From Epiperipatus broadwayi (Eukaryota; Onychophora; Udeonychophora; Euonychophora; Peripatidae): a stretch of DNA of 64,000 bases. Positions 27,401 through 39,400 of this stretch are shown one piece after another. Within the stretch, counting starts at the first letter, position 1, and every line of letters starts with the position of its first letter. The DNA lies in contig JAQFVV010000322.1 in the NCBI GenBank assembly GCA_028023455.1, forward strand, positions 744,001 to 808,000. The letters are read 5' to 3'. Both the position numbers and the translations under genes were made by a program. The notes under the pieces were generated by a model. It had not been told where the DNA came from. It saw only the letters and a program-made list of their open reading frames with translations, and searched no databases.

Positions 27401-30400
27401 TCCATAATCTATTTTTATTTACTCTATCATATGCCTTCTCTATATCTATAAAACTCATATATAACTGTTTACCTGCATTCCTACTCATATCCATAAGTTG
27501 TGTAACTACAAATGAACTATCGCCTATATGCCTATCTAATCTAAAACCTCCTTGCATTTCCCCCACTACATTATTTCCTTCCATCCATTTTACAACTTTA
27601 CTAGCCACCATATATGAGAAAACTTTATATAAAACTGATGTTACCACTATTGGTCTATAATTATTCAACTTTCTATGATCTTTACCCTTTTCTTTAAATA
27701 ATAACCTTACTCTTGTATTACTCCAGCTACTTGGGAAAACTCTATTCTGTGCCATTCTATTAAAACAAGATAATAACTTTACTTTTGCCCTATATCCTAA
27801 ATTCATTACCATCTCTGCTGCCCATCCATCTAAACCTCTTGCTTTACCACTTTTCAATTTTTTCTCTACCCCATTTAGTTCATTTTTTGAAAACCTAATA
27901 TTCCCATTACTATATTCTTTCATATTTTCTAACACTCTATCATTCACATCTAACATCTTTTCTATATTCATTACATAACTATTTAAGATTCTCTCTAAAT
28001 CTTCTCTAGAGCTACACTCTGTTTCCTCATTATCTAGTAATACCAACTCTCTCTTCCCTACATTTCTCCTTTTAATATAATTCCAAAATTTTTTACTCCC
28101 ATCTCTTCCACTTTTATTAATATCCTCCAACAATTTACTATTCAATTTCATTCTCTCTCTATAAATATCTATTTTAACCAACTTCTTTTCTAAGTACTTT
28201 TCCCATTTAGCATTAATATCTTTTTCACTTTCCTTATTCTTAATAGCACACTTATATTCTCTACATGCTTCTTTTCTTTCTTTTACACTTTTACTAATTC
28301 TCATTTTTTTATTACTTTTATTCTTCTGAATATTCTCACCTAAAACCCTATTTGCCACTTTTTCTACTTCTTTACATCAGTCCTTATACTCATCCCCAAC
28401 CCACTCTTCCATGATTTCTTCAACTTGTATTTTATACTCTTCCAACTTATTCTTATCATTCACTCTCCATCCACATATTTCACTATTATTTCTATTTTTA
28501 TTTCTATTCTTCATCACACTACTAACCATTTCAATTACAATGAAGTTATGATCACTAGTGCATACTTTTTCTTCATTATCAAACACCTTAATTTTCCGTA
28601 TTTTATTTATTCCCTCTTTCTCTACCAATACATAATCTATTGTGTGAAATATATTATTTCTGGACCATGTATATTGTCCCTCATAAATATTTAATAAATT
28701 TCCAATACTCAAATTCACTTTCTGACAAAAATTCTTCAAAAGCTGTCCATTTTTATTATCTATATCATCAATTTCTTCAATATGTCCATTCATATCCCCT
28801 ATAACCATTATTCTCGTCCCCTTTTCTTTAAAACTTTGTATATACAATATAAATCACAGAAAGTGCCCTCTATAGTTACTAAATATGATGTTAGATTTTT
28901 TTTAATTTTTTGATGTTATGCAATAAGTAAAATATTACTTAAAGTCTCTATTGTATATATTATAGTTAGTAATTATTTATTATGATAATTTATAATTGAT
29001 TACATTATGTATATATAAATAAATAATGAAATAAAAATACTAATAAAAATAATACCCCCCCCTTCCCAAAAAAATTATTACAGAAATAATTATGCATTCA
29101 TAATACCAAACTATATTCTGTAAGTAAATATTTAAAATTTTCAGTTATTTAAAAAATTAATCTGCTCATCTTTATTATTCAAACTACATAATTGGGAAAT
29201 CAGTTTTTTAAATTCTCATGGAAGAATAAGTTATTCATCATCATCATCATCATCAACCATTATCAATCCACTGCAGGATGAAGGTCTCTCCAAGTTTAAT
29301 CCATCTTCTCCAATCTTTAGCTTCTCTTCTCCACAACACCTCTGCACATTTTCTTATTTCATCCATCCACCTACACGTGGTCTCTTTCTGGGTCTTTTAC
29401 AATCTCTTGGAATCCAGTTTAAAATTTCAATTGTCCATCTATTATCATCTCTTCTAGCAATATGTCCAGCCCAACTCCATTTCAATCTTTTAATTTTTTC
29501 AATAAGGTCAGTAACACCTGTTTGTTGTCTTACCCATATATTGCATTTTCGATCTCTTCTTGTTACTCCCAACATACATCTCTCCATACTCCTTTGAGTG
29601 GTCTGAAGTCTCTGTATTGCTCTTCTATTAAGTATCCAAGTCTCAGATCCATAAGTAAGAACTGGTAAAACACATTTGTTAAAAACCATCCTTTTCAAAC
29701 ACATAAGCATATTTCCTTTTAGTATCAAGTTATTTCTACCAAAAGCACTCCAACCAAGTTTAATTCTATGATTAATTTCCTCCATTATGTTTCCATCTGT
29801 ATTAATAATCTGACCAAGGTATTTGTAACTGTTAACTTTTTCTAATTCTTCATAATCAATCTTTATTTTCATATTTTGAGCAAATCGATTAAACATTACT
29901 TTAGTCTTTTTAACATTTATCTTTAGTCCTACTTTTCTACTTTCATCTGCTAACTCCTGCAACATTTCCTGCAGCTCTGAAGCATTATTTGCAAAAACAA
30001 CTACATCATCTGCGAAATCTAAATGACTTAAATACTCTCCATTTACTTTCACTTCTTTAGTTTCCTATTTTAATCCACAAAATACTTCTTGCAGCACTGC
30101 TGTAAAAAGTTTTGGAGATATGGAGTCACCTTGTCTTACACCTTTCTCAATGTTGATTTTTCCAATATCATTATGTAATCTAATTGTTGCTGTTGCATTT
30201 TTATAAATATTCTTTAAAATATGACAATGTCACTGGATCTATACCTTGATGATCTAATGCTTTAATCACTGAAGAAATGTGTATAGAATCGAATGCCTTT
30301 TCATAATCTACAAATCCAAAACATAATGACAACTCATATTCGTCTGTCCTTTCTCTGACTTCTCTCAATACCTGGATATGATCTATTGTACTAAAACCAT

Positions 30401-33400
30401 TTTTAAATCCAGCTTGTTCTCTTGGTTGGTGGAAATCCAAAGTTCTCTGTAGACGAGTTGTAATTATCTTGGTAAAAATTTTATATAAAACTGATAAAAA
30501 GCTGATAGGTCTGTAATTTTTAATATCTTCTTTATTACCTTTTTTAAATATTAATATTATTACTGCATTCTTCCAATCTTCCGGTACATCTTTATCATTT
30601 AGACATTTGGTATATAACTTTGCTAAAATTGTTTCTATTTCTTCACCTGCTTCATTTAATATATCAATTATAATTCCATCATTTCCTGGAGCCTTTCCTT
30701 TCTTCATACATTTAATTGCATGTCTCACTTCTTCATTTAAAATTCTGGGCAATTCGGAAGATGTAATAGATATAGAAGGTACTTGTTCTTTATTACTATA
30801 TAATTCTTGATAAAAATCTTCTACCAATTTCATGATGTCGTGTCTCTTTTTAGTAATAATTCCATCTTTTTTTTTTATTGCAGATATAAATTTTCTACCA
30901 ATATCAAAATGTTGTTTAACATTCTTGAGACTTTTATTTTCTTCTACAGCTTTCCTTGCTATTGCACAGTTATACTTTCTTATATCATTTTCAACTCTTT
31001 TCCGTACCATTTTACAAAATTTGAGATATTCAATTCTTTTTAATACATTATTTTTGTATATCTTCATATTCCTTCTTTTCTTCATAAATTCTCTAGTCTC
31101 AGTAGAAATTTTATTAGTCAATTGCTGCTTTTTTCTACCAGCTATCTTTGTTGCAGTTTTTAAAAGTGTATCAGTTATTTTCATATTAATTTCATTCAAA
31201 TCTGAATCGTGTTCAAAATCTCCTAACACTTGAAACCTAATTGTAAGTTCTAATTTAAATTCATTAGAATGTTTCTGAAGATTAGGAATATCAACTGTAA
31301 ATATTGTTTTTTCTTAATAATTTTTGTCTCTCTAGTTTTACATTAACACGTAACTTACACCTTACTAATCGATGATCACTTCCTGTGTTAAATTTATTTA
31401 GAACATTACAATCTTGAAATATGTATTTTCTGTTAGTCAAAATATAATCCAATTCTGCTGTACCTTCATTTGGATGCTTCCATGTCCATTTCCTTTTAAC
31501 ATTTTTCTCAAAAAATGAATTCATAATATAAAGTTTTTCTTTTTCTGCAAACTCCACAAGTCTATGTCCTCTCTTATTTCTATTACCATAACTAAAATTA
31601 CCTACAGCAATTTCATCTTTCATTTGTCTACCAATTCTAGCATTAAAGTCTCCCATAACAATTTTAAAATGTTGTTTACTCTGATCAAAAGCCTTTTGTA
31701 CATCCATATAAAAATCTTCTACTACTTCATCACTATGAGAACTTGTTGGGGCATAAACCTGAATTATCTGCATTTGGTATCTGCTATTAAATTGTATAAC
31801 TAATCTTGCCACTCTGTCCGATACACCATCAATCTCCACAATATTGTTTTTCCACTTTTTATTTATAATGAATTCTACTCCACTTGTATTTGCAATATGT
31901 GTGCCTTTATAATAGAGTATATGTCCACTCTTTAAAATCAATTGTTTCTTCTCCTTTTCTTCTAACTTCACAAAGTCCAATAATGTCCCATTAAATATAA
32001 GACAGTTAGTTCTTCTTCTAATTCTTGCAATCTTCCTTCACTTGAAAGTGATCTGCAGTTGTAAGTAACTAAATAAAAAGTCATCATCAAATGGCAGCCT
32101 TGGTCCGCAATCAGGGGATTCTTAGCACCCTCCGCCTTCGGCCACCAACCGCTGCCTTGGTTGGTGACTTTACAGCCTCCTGGGAATAAGGGCCATGCTT
32201 TATTTTTATCTGTTATAATTGTATATATGTATTGGAAAAATATTTATCATTTACACAAACATTCATTTTGCCTTATCAGGCACTGAGAAGAAAGACCATG
32301 GTGTTTCTTGATCTTAAACACAGAGGTAAAAAGCCAATAAACTCACCATGCTGGCTAATGCATGTTGGTGAGCTGCCCATCCATGTTCATATACTATATG
32401 AATAATCACATAGTAATAACAGCTGCAAGACAAGAACATATGGAGTGGACATTAGGAATTTGCCCTGCTCGGTTCCTTTAAGGCCTCCAAGAGGAATCAA
32501 AGGATCTCCTTTCAGTTTGATTTTTCTTGTATCATATTCATTTTCAATTATTTAAATTTTCATTTAAAATTTTTATTTCAAGATCATTATCATTTTCAAC
32601 AATTACATGATATTATCAACAAAAGTCTCTAAGTTTAATCTAATTTCTGTTCACTTCTTGTAGACTATTATGAATCTAGTATTTGTGATGTTTACACTGT
32701 CATTTATATAACTATAAAATAGGTTAATTAGAAGAAAAAAAAAGTTTTATCTTCATTAAATTCTACATTAAAAAGCTATCAAATAGTTTTTTCAGTGTAT
32801 ATCAACTATCATTCTTTTTTTTAAAATAATAAATATTAATTGTATAAGATTTATTTTTTGAAATCCAAAATATAGAGAAGATATCAATAATATTTTACTC
32901 TTTTATTTAGAGAGATTTATTAAACATTTCTGTAATTTATTATATTCATTCATTTTTTTTTGAAACTATGGATGAAATTATTTCTCATATATATATATTT
33001 TCAAATTTTTATTAATATATTCCTCTTCTCAGTTATCACTCTGTCACAGATATTCACTAGCACAGAAAATCAGATTATCTTTTTCACTATGCATGCAATT
33101 TGCAAGTAATCTTTGCTCTTCAGATGATTTCACTCCTACACAAAGTAAAATTTCTATCCATTTTTAATATCTTGCGGAAGGATAAATTATTATTATATCA
33201 TCATCATTATTTTCAACCATTATCACCCCTTTATAGAATGAAGAACTCTCCAAGTTTAATCCAGTTTCTCTGATTTTTAATCTCTTCTTCACATCATACT
33301 AGCAAATTTCCTTATTTCATCCATCTGCCTTACATTTTAGGCTTTTTCTAGAGTTTTTTTTAAATAATCTCTTGGGATTCACTTTAAGATTTCAGTTGTA

Positions 33401-36400
33401 CATCTATTATCACCTCTTCTAGAAATATGTCGAACCCAGCTCCATTTCATTATTTTAATTTTTTTAATGATTTCGGTAGTACTTATTTATTTTCTGCACC
33501 ATATATTTCGTTTTTGGTCCTTTCTTCTTATGCTTAACAAATATTTTACCAATTTTCATTGAGCAGTCTGAAGTGTCTGTATTGCTCTGTTATGTGTCCA
33601 AGTTTCAAATTCATAGATAAAAAGGTAATAAAATACTGTAACAATCCGGAGAATAGCCTAACGTAATCTGCACTACAGGGCGCCATCTAGGCATTTGAAC
33701 TTAGAAAAATTTATAAAGTAGGCAGATACGTAAGTAAAAAAAAAAAAAAAATTTTTTTTTTTTTAAATATTTTGATTCCAGTCGTTAGCCCATGTCACTA
33801 GCTCAGTGGAATAGCAGAGATTAAATAATATAATCTAAGAGTATATAAAAAAAGAATAAAATAAGCCACTGCCAGTAATTAGCATACAAACATTTATTTA
33901 TGCACATATATATAAGATTGAAAATTATTTTAGCATCAGTTTACCTTTTAAAATTTAACTTACATATTTAACTTTGATTTTAATTTACATTTTAATTTTT
34001 ACAACTTTACATTTTAATTTTTTATAAGTTCGCACAGAGGAGTTTATAAAAGTTTGTTTTAAAATGTTGAGTATAGATCGGTTACATAGATTACAACGGT
34101 TAAAAACATTTCAAAATAAACATAAACGATCAAAATATAAAATCATTGATACCGACAGTTGCAGAGGAAAATTTATAAGTAACCCAATAGTATTCACGAT
34201 AAGATACTTGCATTGTCACCAATAACTTAAAAGACATCCGAATAAATACATTATAGATACTCACCATAAGGTATCATTATTTATCGAATGTCTATATATT
34301 TTGATCAAATATGAAAACCCAAAACATACTTAACCGATAACCAATCCATGCAAGCGTCTATAAACAACTTAAATTTAATGCATTTTTATTTAGGGTCGAG
34401 TATGAATAGACTACATAGATTTGCATTTGAAAATAAAATATTATAATCCTATTTAACCTTAGGCTAAAATTCGCAGTCAAACTGGCATCGATTCATCTGA
34501 TATATCGATGTATTCAATGTAATACGGAAAACGGCAGCACCAAAAAGATTAAGAGAAGACATTGACTCTCATCAGATAGGAATATTACATCTATCTAACG
34601 AGAAGAACAAAAAAAAAAAAACTCCATAGAAAGGAACTGTGTTCTCCGTCTTATAATTCCTTCCATAGGCAAACGGGTGAGTGCGGCGTATATATAAACG
34701 ATTCTGCCAGTAGTGAATCTTCGACTACATCTACTAACTACATCAATATATCCAATCCATTGACCCAATTTAACAACGACACAAATAAACTAAGATTACC
34801 CTTCCCTAATATAACTTTACAAATCTATACAGCCATTCACGCCCGACTTAAGTTTAACATTTATATAATTTAACTTAACGGAAAACAGAAATCATAATAA
34901 AACTTAAAGAACAAAAAATAAATAAATGGAAATGATTTTAAATAAAAAAAAAATCAAATAACATTATTAATATTAATTTACGTTGGGCAGATAGGATTCT
35001 ATTTGTATTTTTTATATATGGAAAGTTTTTAATTTAATGTTCATAATTTATAAAGTTCTTACGGTTTTTTAAACAGTTCATTTTTATATGTCACTTGCCG
35101 TTTGAAAGTGATTTCCCATGCTGTCCTAAAAAGATTGGTATTCATTTAGCCGTTGTTTTATATATTCATTCGGAGGTTTTTTAGTTTAGTTGGTCCTCAA
35201 TGTAGAAACGATAGTTCATTTCTCTTTCTTTCATTGGCAAAACTGAAGGGATTGAAGAGTGCATCTTTTCAATCCCTTCTCCTTCACTTCCGCACTAACA
35301 CATATCTGTCACATCGTAAATAATCAATCCTTAATAATTTTCAAACTTGTCCTTTTATATTTATTTGGAGGATTGAATTTACATTACGTCATCGATGCGA
35401 TAGTCCTTTCGCTGAGGTCCGATTCCATAGGGATTTCTTTTTATTTGCTAAAAGTTTCTATTGTTTTCCTATCTGACCGATGTTTTTACATTTAAATGCC
35501 CAAGGCTGGTTTACATTTAACTAATTAAAACAATCATTTCCATTTCTGATTAATTAATGTGTTTTCCAAGATTAAAGATATATTTTTATCTCTAAATCTT
35601 TTTAGGTTTTTGTTTTTAAAATACCTTTCTATTTTTAATAAAGTTTTATTTTAATAATTTTTTTTTTTTTTATCTGTGCGATTTATATATACGAGTTTAA
35701 GATGATATTTCATTTCAATTTTTAATTCTTAAAGAAAATTTTTAAATGCAAACTTGTTTAATAATAAAAAAAACAATGTAACGTCGTCTGTGCTTGTTAC
35801 AATACATTTATTAAGAACTTAATTTTTTAAACATATAATCATATTTCCTTTTAATATTAAGTTATTTCTATCAAAAGCATTCAATCCATATTTAATTCTA
35901 TTATTAATGTAATCATTATGATTCTATATGTATTAATAATTTGACCAAGTTATTTGTAGTTATTACCTTTTTAATTCATCATTATCAATCTTTATTTTTT
36001 TTTACTTTTGTCTGATAATTCTTGCAATATTTCTTGAAGCTGTGAAGCATTATTTGTAAAAACAACCCTATCATCTACGAAATGTTGATGACTTAAATTT
36101 ATCTCCATTTATTTTTATTCCCTTAACTTCCTATTTTAATCATAAAATACTTCTGTAAAACTGCTGTAAAAAATTGTGGAGATATGGAGTCAGCCTGTCA
36201 TAATCCTTTTTTAATGTTAATCTTCCTAGTATCACCATGTAATTTAATCATTAATTTGCATTTTAATAAATATTTTTTAGAATATAGTAATATTCTGGGT
36301 CTATATTTTGATGATTTAATGCTTTAATCACTATAGAAATGCTTATAGAATCAAATATCTTTTCATAATCTACAAATCCAAAACAAACTGGCTATTCATA

Positions 36401-39400
36401 TGTTTTTTTTATAACTTCTTTCCATATATAGATGTGATCCACTATACTAAAACTACTTTTAAATTCAGCTTGATTTTTTAGTTGGTTAAAATTGAAAATT
36501 CACTGTAGACAAATTATAATTATCTTGGTAAAATTTTTGTATAAAACTGATAAAAGACTAATAGGTCTATAATTTCTAATATATTTTTTACCACATTTTT
36601 AAATATCAACATCACTACTATAGTCTTTCAATCATATGAAACATTTATAATCTCTAAACATTTGCTATATAATGTTGCCAACAATTTTTTTATTTTTTCA
36701 CCTTTTTTAAAAAAATATGAATAGAATTCCATAACTTCTTGGAGCTTTTCCCTTTTTCAAAGATTTAATTACATGATTCACTTCTTATTTAAATTGTTAG
36801 CTAATTCAGAAAATGTAATAATTTGTAGGAGATACTTGAATTTTTTGTTTCTTATTGATAGATAATTATTTATAGAACTCTTTTATACATTTCATGATAT
36901 CAATTCTCTTTTTAGTCATACTTCCATCTTTTCTTCTCATTGCAGAAATAAGTTTCTTGTCAATACTAAGATATTATTTTACACTTTTTGAGACTTTTAT
37001 TCTCTTCTGTAGCTTTTCTTGCTAATTTACAATTATATTTTCTTATATAGTTATTAACTCTTTTTCATACCATTTACAAAACTAAATATTCATTTCTTTT
37101 TAATGAATCATTTTTATATATTTTCATTTTTTTTTCTTCATATATTGTCTTGTTTTAGTAAAAAATTTATTGGTCAATTGCTGCTTTTTTGTAGCAACTA
37201 TCTTTGTTGCATACAGTTCTTAGTACTGTATCATTTATTTTCTTATTGGTTTCATTCAAATCTGAACCATCTTCAAAATCTGTTAATATTTTAAAACGAA
37301 TTGCAAGTTCTTTTTTAAATTTATTGTAATGTTTTTGAAGAATAGGAATATCAACTCTGACTATTGTTTATCTTTCTAGCCTTACATTTACACATATGTT
37401 ACATCTTACTAATTGATGATTATTAATTACTATTACGAATATTATAATCTTAAAATACATATTTTCTGTTAGTTAAAATGTAATCTAATTCTGCTGTAAC
37501 TTAATTTGAATACATCTAAGTTCATTGCATTTAGCATTTTTCTCAAAGAAAGAATTCATAATACACAGTTTGACTTTTTCTGTGAATCCATAAGTCTATC
37601 TTCTCTCTCAACACTTCAATCCTTCAATCATTTACCAATCTTAACATTAAAGTCTACCATGACAATTTTAAAATATTGTATGACCTAATCAAAAACATTT
37701 TGTGCATCCACATTAAAAATCATCAAGTTCTTCTTAACAATATGAACTTGTTGGGGCATAAATTTGAATTATCTGCATTTGATATCTTCCATTAAGTTGA
37801 ATAAATAATCTTGTCACTATCTGGTACACCATTAATCTCCCCAAAGTTGTTCTTCCACTTTTTATTTATAATGAATTCCACTCCACTTGTTCTTCCAATG
37901 TTTATGAGTTTGTTGCAAAATACATGCCCATTTTTAAAATTAATTATCTCTTCACAAATTCCAACAATATCCCATTTAATATTAGATAGATTTTTCAATT
38001 TATGCAATCTTTTTTCAACTTGAAAGTGATTTGCATTTGTAAGTTTCTAAATAAAAGTTCATCATCAAATAGCTACTTGTGTTAATATTCTCCATCTTCA
38101 GCTGCCAACAACTACCTTGGCTAATGACTTTATAGTTTTCTGGAAATAAGTGCCATAATTCAGTTTTGTCTGACCTGATTATAAATATATCATTTTTTAA
38201 AAAATTCCTTCATAACCATATCTTTTGTGTTATCAAGAAAACTTGACTATTATTTCAGTTAAAAACTACCAGATAATTGGAAGGAAAGACCATGGTGTTC
38301 TTTGATCAGAAACACAGAGATAAAAAGTCAGTAAATTCACCACACTAACTGAAACATATTGGTGAATAGTCTGTCAAAAACATATGGAATAGATATTAGG
38401 GAATTTTCCTGCTTGGTTCCTCTAAGGCAGCAAAGAGGAATCAAAGGGTCTTCTTTCAGTTAATAGCAAATTCTTTTCTGCAACTTGTGCCATACTGTAT
38501 ATTAAGAGCTGGAAAAAATTAGACATTTTTTTTTTAAATATTATATATTGACAAACCATATAATGAAGTATCACATTAATGCTCATTCATATCTAATTCT
38601 TCAAAAAAATTGAGAATTGACTTTTTATAATTCCATTCCACTTCTTGTTATATTATGCATTGATTTATGTATATATAATACCATTTACAATTTCATTGAA
38701 CACTTTACAGTGCAATCTATAAAATAAAATTTATTCCTTCTTGCTTACAGTTTTAACTGTTCAGCAGTCATCATCAGAACTATAATATTCATATATATAT
38801 ATATATAACCATATAATTAATGCTTACCTATACATACAGACTTATACATAATTATAAAAGATAATATATACAATATCTTTTAAAAAGTACAAATTTTAAA
38901 TGAACCCAGTAACCATATCCTTGTACATTTTAATAATTTTATAAATATTAATCTTTTATACTATTCTTATTTTTGATTGCTTTCTTTTGCATAAACTGTT
39001 TTAACTTTTTAATATATATATATATTATTCTACATTTATATTACTTTTACATTTTTTAATAATTTAATTTATTTCTATCATTTTAATTATTTCACTATAG
39101 TTTTAAACATCCAATCATTAATTATAATATGGTATGATAGGTAAATTTCTAATTCAAAATTTGTAATTCTTTTTAAATAACTTTACTTTCTTTAACTCTT
39201 AACAATTTTAACTGAAATTTTTTTTTTAAAATTGGCTTATATTTTTATATAACCACTTTAACTAAAAAAAATTTTTTAAAATTGTTTTATATTAACTCTC
39301 TCTGTGAACATTTTAAAAACTACATCTTATTTTAATTTTCTTATTATATATATATATGTATTTATTAATAAATAATAATTTTATAAAATTAATGTTTTCA

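Larger units (their letters stand above)
25795..28860 (-). mobile_element. LINE-A: APE-type non-LTR retrotransposon, 5'-truncated and inactive
   Basis: Read on the minus strand the order is endonuclease C-terminal part, reverse transcriptase, RT C-terminal region, a Cys/His motif, and a short CATCA-type tail (25795-25814). The endonuclease starts in mid-domain at about 28850, so the copy is 5'-truncated. The coding region carries two in-frame TGA codons (after 28380 and at 26632-26634) and a frameshift in a T9 run at the FADD motif, so it is dead. The region around AQREVGRHALDAE and EMGWSSF resembles LINEs I associate with ticks and other arachnids. Confidence 0.9.
29229..32510 (-). mobile_element. 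LINE-B: RTE-like non-LTR retrotransposon, near full-length, inactive
   Basis: Minus-strand order is 5' UTR (about 32510-32090), APE endonuclease, RT, then a short 3' UTR ending in a GAT/ATC repeat (29229-29256). The 3' end reads on the sense strand as GAGAGACCTTCATCCTGCAG-TGG...GATGATGATG, a tail I know from RTE-type LINEs of arthropods. The 5' boundary near 32510 is defined by where similarity to the older copy stops (38463). Breaks include a frameshift near 32000 in the endonuclease, one near 30200 and an in-frame TAG at about 30068-30070. The coding is otherwise well preserved, so it is considerably younger than the 33183-38463 copy. Confidence 0.9.
33637..35801 (+). mobile_element. 2165-bp solo-LTR-like insertion with TG...CA ends
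   Basis: It interrupts the old LINE-B copy exactly where that copy should read GGTAATAAAATAC|ATTTATTAAG. The ends are TGTAACAATCC and GCTTGTTACA, i.e. TG...CA with a short TGTAAC/GTTACA inverted repeat. The flanks share ATAC (33633-33636 and 35802-35805; AATAC if counted by 5), a target duplication of LTR-element size. There is no gag or pol frame, as expected for a solo LTR. TATATAAA at 34691 followed by AATAAA at 34784 fits a promoter and poly(A) signal on the + strand. CpG density is high compared with the surrounding intron. The plus frame at 35259-35495 is not recognised. A homologous copy lies at about 59750-61165. Confidence 0.8.
33183..38463 (-). mobile_element. LINE-B, older degenerate copy interrupted by an LTR-like insertion
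   Basis: Two blocks, 33183-33636 and 35802-38463, align collinearly with LINE-B 29229-32510. The 3' block repeats CCATTATCACCCCTTTATAG-type sequence, and the 5' block repeats GACCATGGTGTTCTTTGATC and AGGAATCAAAGGGTCTTCTT. Its reading frames are shattered. The 71-codon minus frame at 37792-38007 keeps TSGVEFIINKKWKNN and WDIVGICE of the endonuclease. The LINE portion totals about 3.1 kb, close to LINE-B. Confidence 0.9.

Noticed and set aside
29229-29256. ATC microsatellite as an independent repeat
   Set aside because: It is the 3' tail of the RTE-like LINE.
30832-31233. 133-codon plus-strand frame and neighbouring plus frames
   Set aside because: Antisense shadow of the LINE-B reverse transcriptase.
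32084-32510. HDV-like ribozyme at the LINE-B 5' end
   Set aside because: Could not place the nested double-pseudoknot helices by eye; only a simple stem-loop is supported.
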